Assembly: GCA_958298945.1 (NCBI GenBank)
Contig: OY282610.1
Coordinates: 27,354,167 to 27,418,166, forward strand
Direction: 5' to 3'
Length of the DNA stretch: 64,000 nucleotides
DNA from: Atherix ibis
Lineage: Eukaryota; Arthropoda; Insecta; Diptera; Athericidae
Shown here: piece by piece, positions 55,960 through 64,000 of the stretch
How the letters are laid out: every line of letters starts with the position of its first letter
How positions within the stretch are numbered: position 1 is the first letter of the stretch
Notes under the pieces: model-generated
The model's database searches: none
Seen by the model: only the letters and a program-made list of their open reading frames with translations
What the model was told of the DNA's origin: nothing
Program-made: the position numbers and the translations under genes

Positions 55960-57030
55960 TAAGCACAATTTTATATAATCTTTGCTGCTGGTGAGTACAC
56001 ATTTATCATAGCATCTTTGCTGTTAGTTGTCATCACCATTTCATTTCAATTTTGCTGCTTAGCGGTAAGCACAATTTTGTATCATCTTTTCTACTTAGTT
56101 GCGAGCACAATTTTATCTCTTATTTGCTGCTTAGTTGTGAGCACACTTTATATCATTATTACTGTTTTTGTGTGATCAGAATTTCATATCACATTTGCTG
56201 CTTAATTGTGAATATAATATTATCGTAATACCTTTTCTGTTTAGTTGCGCGCACAATTTTATATAATCTTTCCTGCTTAGTTGTGAGCACAATTTTATAA
56301 CATTTTTGCTATTTGTTTTAAGCACAATTTTATATTATTTTTGCTGTTTAGTTGTGAGCACAATGTTATCATACTTTCTTTTCTGCTAAGCTATGAGCAC
56401 AATTTTGTATCATCTTTTCTGTTTAGTTGTCAGAACCATTTCATGTCATCTTTGCTGCACATACCATCTTTACTGAAATGGTTCTGACAAATTAGTTGCG
56501 AGCACAATTTTATATCATTTTTTCTGCTTAGTTGTGAGCACAATGTTATGATAACACCTTTTATGCTTAGCTGTGAGCACAATTTTATATAATATTTACT
56601 GCTTAATTGTCAGAATTATTTCATATCATCTTTGGCACTTAGCACAATTTCATATCATCTTTGCTATTTATTGTGAGCACAATTTTATATAATATTTGCT
56701 GCTTAGTTGTGAGCACAATTTTGTATCATTTTTTCTGCTTAGTTGTAACCAAAATGTTATGATAACACCTTTTCTGCTTAGCTGTGATCACAAGTTTATA
56801 TAATCGTTTCTGCTTAGTTGTCAGAACATCATATCACCTTTGCCGCTTAGTTATCAGCATAATTTCATATCACCTTTGCCGTTTAACGGTGGGCACAATT
56901 TTATTATAACATCTTTGCTGCTTAGTTATCAGCATAATTTCATATCACCTTTGCCGTTTAACGGTGAGTACAATTTTATTATAATATCTTTGCCACTTAG
57001 TTGTGAGCAAAATTTCGTATATTATTTGAG
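55960..57030. repeat. Minisatellite, unit about 36 bp, roughly 28 units
   Basis: The unit is roughly AGTTGTGAGCACAATTTTAT, ATCATCTTTGCTGCTT. Units vary (GCGAGCACA, TCAGAACCA, TATAATATT) and some are shortened. A pair of longer units of about 75 bp (56,853-56,927 and 56,928-57,002, with TTTGCCGTTTAACGGTG) is nearly identical, a local re-duplication. The frame at 56,840-57,037 is a product of the repeat. Confidence 0.92.
56427..56490. repeat. 17-bp perfect inverted repeat inside the minisatellite
   Basis: TTGTCAGAACCATTTCA (56,427-56,443) and its exact complement TGAAATGGTTCTGACAA (56,474-56,490), 30 bp apart. The direct orientation of the array is locally reversed here. Confidence 0.93.
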
Positions 57031-57039
57031 AATATGAAC

Positions 57040-60000
57040 ATATCAGCAGTAGATAGATTATTATCGAAAATGCATCTGCTCTTCAATAGTTCGTTGGTAT
57101 TAATTTTCTGTTAAACATATTATAAGAAAGCCATTTAATGTAGCGCTACAACCTTGATGTCATTCGACATCTTATAGTATATGAAACGTTGGATGCAGAT
57201 TCTTATTTGAGAATGTTAGTGGAGTGGACGTAAAAATTTAAGCTACAATAGATTTTATGAGAATTTTTTTTTTACCATAAACAGATCAAAACGATGACTG
57301 CAAAAGGAGTTTAGAGTATTATTGAGCACTATAAGATGCGGATACTTTGGGGTGTAACGCAAGAAAAGTATTTTTATCTACATAATGCTTGAGATATTAA
57401 TTGCTAGTTTGTTAGCAGATTTGTTATGTTGGCAATAGTTTTAAAACGACAAAGTGTCTCCTCATCAAGTCTGTCATGTCCTGAGATTCCTAACAATCCT
57501 CTTATTGGATACTAGCCAGAACTGAGTTTCTAGAACATCAAAGAATATATACAAGGGCTTCAAGTTAATCTGTGAAAATGAGCTTATTCTGATTATAGGT
57601 CAGACTGCCTGTTAATAACCCACAGTTTAGCATAGTTAAGATCTACACTGAACGGGAAAACGCCACACCTCAAATTATAAAAATGGCTACCATTGCACTG
57701 CAAACACTCTGATATGTTTCATCGATGGCAGCATCTAGGAAAAGCTAAGTTGGATAATCAAACCCATTAAATTTTTCTAGGAAAAGCTTCCTTTGAAACG
57801 ATGAGTTTCTTAATTCTGCTTTAAAAGGCTCCCATTCATAATTTCCAATTTAGGTGCGGATCAAGAATTAGCGTTTAAGATAGAAAGGGAGAGTTTGGAA
57901 TTATTTCTCTTATGGTGTGGTGTGGATAGATTATAAGGTAAAAAGGTAATGAGTTACTTAAGATTAATATAAAAATATATAGTTTGAAAAGGATTATAAT
58001 AAAAATAGAGCTTTTAATACAGGGATACTTGGAAATAGTGAAAAATTAATTTATAATCAATCTCAACCATGAGCGAATGGATCTAATAAAGAGTAGCTTT
58101 AATTAATAAATTGCATCAATTTCAAATGAATAATAATTTTTAATAAAATTTGTTTTTCTGTGATTTGTTATTTTTATGGACAAGTGGACATTTACTTAAT
58201 ATTTAGTAGAAAATTCAGAATAACACAAATTATTCATTTTGCAGTTTGGAAAGTATAATATTTTGTTTTAATATTTATTGCAATAAATATATTATTTGAA
58301 ATTATTTTTTATTTAGCTATAAATTTGTCATTTTATATGATAGATAAAATAAAACTATAGCAAAGCCACTGTATCTGAGAAAAATAACTGTCTGCCAGAA
58401 CTCATACATAAATAATAAGTTTTGCTTACGTTAATTGGGCTCAGAGATCAGCTGATTTTACACTAATAAATTTTTCTAATAAAAATTTATATAATCACCG
58501 AATTTTAGAGTTTTTAAATATCAACAACAGTCAAGAAATGGCCATATTATGTGTACAATCGAAATCCTCGAATGTTGATGTTCAAAATCAAATAAATTCA
58601 AACTTTTTTTTAACAACCTGTAAAGATCCATTAAAAAATATGGAAAATATTTCCAATTTACTATTTGAAAATAAAAAAACTATGTATATCTACTTTTAAA
58701 GAAAATTATCACTTTTTAAAAAAGACTAAAATAAAATTATTGATTTTTCATGTTGCCGGCATGAAATTGACAAACATTAATTTTTTTTTTTTTTTAATTT
58801 TTCTAATTAAAAAAAAAAGAAAATTTACGATCGATATTATTTTTTTGTTATTCTTTAAAATAATATCGATTTGAAAATTACACAATTAACCAGCATTTAA
58901 GTGGTTGGTTGATTAATACGAAAAAGAAATTATTCAATTTAGCAGAGACTACTCATATATAGGCACAAGGTCAGTCAAGCCCCATTTTCATTGTTGGTTT
59001 TGGTCTGTCTCGAATTAATTTTTACTCATTTTTTTGTTGTTGGGCATAATACACATCCAACTACTATAGACCTAATGGAGAATCTGTTGCAAGTGGGATT
59101 GATCAGCGAGACTGTCAAAATAAAAAAAAAGATAGCCAAAGAAAACTAAAAACCTACCAGAAAAGAAGCTTAAAAAAACAATGACAACCGTACAAAAAAT
59201 TATCCCCCCAAATAATATTCTCTCTTTCTCTTTATTTTATTTTTTTTCATTGACGATTCTAGGTTATCTCTTAGCTATTCTGAGTTTCTACGTTTGGATT
59301 TTGATGCTAATCCGAAAGGGGTCATTGCTCACTAAACTGAGGTGACTGAAAATCAGTATAACCTCAAATAGGGAGTCTCAAAAAAAAAAAACGGCCTTTT
59401 TCCATTTCTACTTAAAAAATATTTTTTCCAAATTTGCTTTTCTATATAAATGTTCAATATTAATTTTTATGTGGATCGTTATTTGACAGGAAGTAAATAT
59501 GAAACGATTTTGATAAAACGTTCGAAATTATTTGTTATTTTTTCTTTTTGCCAAAACCACTTATTTTCATTTTGCTATAATACGAGTATCAATTGCGTAG
59601 ACTTTTTAGTTCTCGGTTGATAGTCTGAATACTGTCAATAGTGTGTGCACATACGATAAAATACACCAACTTTAATGAATGATTCGGTCTCTTTTTTTTT
59701 TGGTAGCTCAGATATAAAGGAAGCCCTTGTTTGGAAAAAAATTATTTTGGATCATATGCGATATGGAATATTTTTTCATATATTTGCACAAATTATCTTC
59801 CTTGCAGAGAGTTTCAAACTTATGACATATTTAGTGACTAAACAAATAATGATATTTTTTTAAGATATTTTTATGACTACGAGTAATAAGAAAAATAAAT
59901 TCCATTAATTTGTCTATTAACAATTTCTAACAATTGGGAACAATCTCAACTATTCTCTTGCGTTTAAAATTGATCTTTTTTTTCTATTTAAGAAAAACTA

Positions 60001-60729
60001 TTTATTTTGGTATTTTTTCATTTGAATTTTTTTTTGCAGATTTTATGGTTGTTAATGTTTTTTTTGTGCAAGTTAAAGAATGTCCAATTTGTGGTATGAA
60101 ATAAAAAATATAATTTAAAAATTTAAATTGGCATAAAATTCATTAAAAATGAATGTGTAAAAAAACGTTGCCATTATGTCCGCACGGTTCCGGTTAAAAT
60201 AAATCTGAAATGTATTGAATTATATAATTTCTGATGGAATATTATTTAAACTACATATGATCAAAATTAAAATCTTTGAATTTAGTTTTTAAAAAAATCG
60301 GTTATCATTGGGGCAAAAGCGCTCAAAATCGATGGTAACATTTTTTGGTACTTCATTCGCAAAAAAATACTGACTAATGACCCCTTTAGGCCCAAATGCA
60401 CTTTTCACGGATACAATGGCTTATCCATAAACAAACTTGTGGGTTATAAAAGCCCTAATCGCTATAGAAAATTTTGCTCGGAAAAGCACAAAGACGTAGC
60501 TGCAGCACAATTATTAAACTAGTCATAATATTGTTTATTCAAACCAATTTTTTTTTAAATAATTAATATATTTTTAGAGCAACTATTTAACGCATACTTT
60601 TCATAGTACAAAATGGATAAATCTTTGTGCTGGCTTTAAATACAAAAATTTATAATTCGGATATATTAATATTTAATTAATTAGGCATTATAACGGTTCT
60701 TTCTGTAAAATTATAAATTATAATTTATT
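57040..60729. other. AT-rich, no gene recognised; dispersed repeat pieces
   Basis: 58,365-58,400 and the reverse strand of 60,390-60,470 resemble the AGCCACTGTATCCGAAAAA block of inx3 intron 1. AAAGGGGTCATT (59,316) has an inverted match at 60,373-60,384. Frames at 58,665 and 59,675 are low-complexity and unconvincing. Confidence 0.45.
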
Positions 60730-61796
60730 GTCAGTAAAAACTATTTTCAGGAAAAACTTTTTTTCAGTAAAATTATTTTCAGGAAAAACTTTTTTTCAGT
60801 AAAAATTCTTTTCAAAAAAAATTATTTTAAAAAAAATTATTTTCAGTAAAAATTATTTTCAGTTAAAAATCTTTTCAGTAAAAACATTTTGAGTAAAGAT
60901 GATTTTCAGATAAAACTATTTTCAGGGAAAAATATTTTTAGTAAAAACTATTTTTAGTAAAAATTATTTTCAGTCAAAATTATTTTCAGTCAAAATTGTT
61001 TTAGTAAAAATTATTTTCAGTAAAAATTCTTTCAATAAAAATTTTTTCAGGAAAAACTATTATCAGTAAAAATTCTTTTCAGGAAAAATTAATTTCAGTA
61101 AAAATTATTTTCAGAAAAAACTATTATCAGTAAAAACGATTTGCAGTAAAAATTATTATCAGTAAAAATTATTTTCAGTAAAAATTATTTTCAGTAAAAA
61201 TTCTTTCAGTAAAAATTTTTTTCAGTAAAAATTATTTTCAGTTTAAAATATTTTCAGGAAAAACTATTTTCAGTCAAATTATTTTCAGTAAAACTAAGTA
61301 AAAACTATTATTAGTAAAAACTATTTTCAGTAAAAACTATTTTCAGGAAAAACTTTTTTTCAGTAAAATTATTTTCAGGAAAATCTTTTTTTCAGTAAAA
61401 ATTTTTTCAAAAAAATTATTTTTAAAAAATTGTTTTCAGTAAAAATTATTTTCAGTTAAAAATCTTTTCAGTAAAACCATTTTGAGTAAAAATTATTTTC
61501 AGAAAAAACTAATTTCAGTAAAAATTATTTTCAGTGAAAACTATTTTCAGTAAAAATGATTTTCAGTAAAAACTTTTTTCAGTGAAATTATTTTCAGTAA
61601 AAATTATTTTCAGAGAAAACGATTTTCAGTAAAAATTATTTTCAGTAAAACCTATTTTCAGTTAAATTATTTTCAGATAAAAATCTTCTCAGCAAAAACA
61701 GTTTTGAGTAAAAAAACCACTTTCAGTAAAAATGATTTTCAGTAATAAATTTTTTCAGTAAAATTATTTTCAGTAAAATTATTTTCAGTAAAATTT
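60730..61796. repeat. Minisatellite block 1, unit about 16 bp (TTATTTTCAGTAAAAA)
   Basis: Dozens of imperfect units of 14-18 bp centred on TTTTCAGTAAAAA, with variants GGAAAAA, AAAAAA, TTAAAAA. Block 2 continues after a 410-bp interruption. Confidence 0.95.
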
Positions 61797-62204
61797 CCCC
61801 TCGATTTAAACCATTTTTTTTCTACAACTTCTAATGAATATTCTGATCTTGTTCCTTATCCGTGGCTGATGCTTCGGTATTTACCAATTTATTCCACTTT
61901 GAAATTTTTTCATCCAGCATCATTTGCTTAAAATGTTGCTTTGAATGATTTAATATTTTCCGTCTATTCATTGGATTTCAGTGTGAATGTGCTGAAATCC
62001 ATTAAAAAAAAATATTATTAATTAATAATAAATAATTATTAATAATTTCGAATTATGATGATGGTCGGAACTATGAGGTTGTAAAAACTGATGAGTTATG
62101 TGTGATGATCCACCAGACTCTGCACACGTATATTGTGTCAAGTTCCTATATTCGAACTCATCATTGAGACGCCATCATTATTACATCAGTTAAAATATTG
62201 AGCA
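61797..62204. other. Non-repetitive island interrupting the minisatellite
   Basis: About 410 bp of mixed composition, clearly less AT-biased than its flanks, with the 46-codon frame on the minus strand and a 10-bp hairpin (TGGATTTCAG 61,972-61,981 / CTGAAATCCA 61,992-62,001). No target duplication could be read at its edges, so insertion and preservation are both open. Confidence 0.7.
61831..61971 (-). CDS. Small open reading frame of 46 codons, unknown
   Basis: ATG at 61,971 to TAG at 61,831: MNRRKILNHSKQHFKQMMLD, then EKISKWNKLVNTEAS, ATDKEQDQNIH. The context CCAATGA is acceptable for insects. Amino-acid composition is balanced (Trp, His, Gln, Thr, Ala), unlike frames from the AT-rich flanks. 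A possible 3' splice site, TTTTTTTTAATGGATTTCAG, ends 20 bases before the ATG on the same strand. I recognise no family. It could be a micropeptide, one exon of a larger gene, or chance. Confidence 0.35.
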   Translation of the reverse strand: MNRRKILNHSKQHFKQMMLDEKISKWNKLVNTEASATDKEQDQNIH

Positions 62205-63622
62205 AATATTCATCAGTAAAAATTATTATTAGTAAAAATCTTTTTCAGTAAAAACTATTTTTCTGTAAAAATTATTTTCAGCAAAAACTATTTTCAATAA
62301 AAACTATTTTCAGTAAAAATTATTTTCATTAAAAACTTTTTTTCTGTAAAAATTATTTTCAGCAAAAATTATTTTCAGAAAAAACTAATTTCAGTAAAAA
62401 TTATTTTCAGTAAAAACTATTTTCAGTAAAAATGATTTTCAGTAAAAATTATTTTCAGAAAAAAATATTTTCAGTAAAAATATTTTTAGTAAAAACTATT
62501 TTTAGTAAAAATTATTTTCAATAAGAATTATTTTCAGTCAAAATTTTTTAAGTAAAATCTATGAGGAAAAATTTATTTTCAGTAAAAAATTTCGAAAAAA
62601 AATATTTTCAGTTAAAAATGTTTTAAGTAAAAACTATTTTCAGTAAAAACTATTATCATTAAAAATTATTTTCAGTAAAAATTATTTTCAGTGAAAACTA
62701 TTTTCAGTAAAAATTCTTTCAGTAAAAATTATTTTCAGTAAAAATTATTTTCAGTTTAAAATATTTTCAGTAAAAACTATTTTCAGTCAAATTATTTTCA
62801 GTAAAACTATTTTCAGTAAAAATGATTTTCAGTAAAAATTATTTTCATTCAAAATTATTTTCAGCAAAAACTATTTTCAATAAAAACGATTTTCAGTAAA
62901 AATTATTGTGTAAAATTTATTTTCAGTAAAAATTATTGTGAGTAACAACCTTTTTAGGAAAAACTGTTTTGAGTAAAATTATTTTTCGTAAAAATTGTTT
63001 TCAGTTAAAATTGCTTTCAGTAAAAACTGTTTTCAGGAAAAATTATTTTTCGAAAAAATTGTTTTCAGTTAATATTATTTTCAGTAAAAACTCTTTGCAG
63101 TAAAAATTATTTTCATTAAAAACTTTTTTCAGTAGAAACTATTTACAGTAAAAATCATTTTCAGTAAAAATTATTGACAGAAAAAATTATTTTCAGTAAA
63201 ACTATTTTCAGTAAAACTATTTTCAGGAAAATTTATTGTGAATTAAAAATCTTTTCAGTAAAAATTATTATAAGCAAACATTTTTTCAGGAAAATTTTCT
63301 CCAGAAAAACTTATGTTCAACAAAAACTATTTTCAGTAAAAACTCATTCCAGTGAAAATTATTTTCAGTAAAAATTATTGTGAGTAAAAATCTTTTCAGG
63401 AAAAACTGTTTTGAGTAAAATTAATTTTTCATAAAAATTGTTTTCAGTCAAAATTGCTTTCAATAAAAACTGTTTTCAGTAAAATATATTTTCAGAAAAA
63501 ATTATTTTTCGTAAAAATTGTTTTCGGTTAAAATTATTTTTATTAAAAACTCGTTTCAGTAAAAATTATTTTCGGTAAAACCTCTTTTCAGTAAAAACCA
63601 ATTTTCAGTAAAAATTGTTTAA
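62205..63622. repeat. Minisatellite block 2, same unit
   Basis: Same 16-bp unit as block 1, with more variation toward the right (TTGTGAGTAAAAAT, TTTTCGTAAAAAT). The frame at 63,174-63,371 is a product of the array. It ends near 63,620. Confidence 0.95.
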
Positions 63623-63783
63623 TAACTGAAATTTTTTACCAAAACTGTAATTTACAATTAAATCATTTTTATGTTAATTTTTTTTTGTATTTATTCAAAT
63701 TCTTTAGGTTTGTAAAAATAAAAGTTGCTATTTTTAATTAATTAAATATTATTTTAATTTAGTATTTAGTGGTCGAGATATAA

Positions 63784-64000
63784 AATGTTAAATATCCTCA
63801 AGCCATTTTAAGGGTAATTTTCTCTAAAGAAACTTTATATAAAAAAATCATCAACGGAAGAAGAATTTATGAGAGTGAAATGGCTGAAAAATTATACAAT
63901 AGCACAAAAACAATATCTCTTGATCCTTGTACCCGTAGAACAGTTGTCAGTACTTGCACGACATTTACAGGACACACATATGACCAAACAAAGCCAAATG
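63784..64000 (+). CDS. Open reading frame running off the window, unknown, possible exon
   Basis: Open from 63,784 to the edge (72 codons). From an internal ATG at 63,880 it reads MAEKLYNSTKTISLDPCTRR, TVVSTCTTFTGHTYDQTKPN. The last 50 codons have balanced composition (several Thr, Cys, Pro, Asp) unlike the AT-rich flank. An exon could also begin after CTCTAAAG at 63,828. No family recognised. If real, it transcribes away from inx3 and the minisatellite lies just upstream. Confidence 0.35.

Noticed and set aside
56840..57037. 65-codon frame with repeated LSYQHNFISPLPFNG
   Set aside because: Translation of a duplicated unit of the 36-bp minisatellite.
59316..60384. AAAGGGGTCATT in inverted orientation about 1 kb apart, as possible transposon ends
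   Set aside because: Only 12 bp match, no target duplication was found outside, and nothing transposon-like lies between.
63174..63371. 65-codon frame rich in IFSKTIF
   Set aside because: Translation of the 16-bp minisatellite.
60730..63622. Regular array reminiscent of a CRISPR array
   Set aside because: Units are about 16 bp with no unique spacers between them, the DNA is from an insect, and no cas-like gene is present. It is a minisatellite.

Overview
This is eukaryotic, very AT-rich DNA, almost certainly from an insect. The one intact host gene I can establish is an innexin, the gap-junction family of invertebrates. It is split into five exons with canonical GT-AG introns, and its protein matches insect Innexin 3 closely; the closeness to the fly protein as I remember it suggests Diptera, but I cannot prove the order. 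No operons, ribosome binding sites, tRNA or rRNA genes were found.

Positions 1-38,000 are a transposon graveyard. It holds a hAT element (589-3735) with a perfect 8-bp target duplication. It also holds several mariner elements: a DD34D copy at 15,016-16,301, a Mos1-like copy at 27,012-28,284, a cecropia-type deletion derivative near 17 kb, and a broken copy at 35,850-36,658. Two lineages of DD41D-spaced Tc1/mariner transposases are present: family A at 5.8-7.1 and 29.2-30.4 kb, family B at 11.3, 17.6 and 33.9 kb. A pogo/Tigger remnant (28.7-31.3 kb) is split by a family A copy. Non-LTR retrotransposon pieces come from Jockey-like, R1-like, I-like and RTE-like lineages. Nearly every copy is broken by stops, frameshifts or truncation.

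Positions 40,822-51,347 (minus strand) are inx3, encoding a predicted 359-residue protein. Its 6.6-kb third intron contains two nearly full-length mariners in the same orientation, 224 bp apart, plus retroelement pieces. Its 2.3-kb first intron contains a 522-bp tandem duplication with nested shorter repeats.

Positions 51.3-64 kb lie upstream of inx3. They hold a DD41D transposase split by a retroelement 3' region that has itself acquired a GA-rich satellite (52.55-52.97 kb), then two large minisatellites. One has a unit of about 36 bp (55.96-57.03 kb). The other has a unit of about 16 bp containing TTTTCAGTAAAAA (60.73-63.62 kb) and is interrupted by an island with a 46-codon reading frame. 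A reading frame still open at the right edge may be the start of another gene.

I found no evidence of a new molecular system. The most unusual material is the nested-insertion history, a 25-bp perfect foldback at 33.86 kb, a stop codon shared by the two Mos1-like copies, and minisatellite units that look like splice sites. Homology calls rest on reading conserved motifs by eye, not on database searches.
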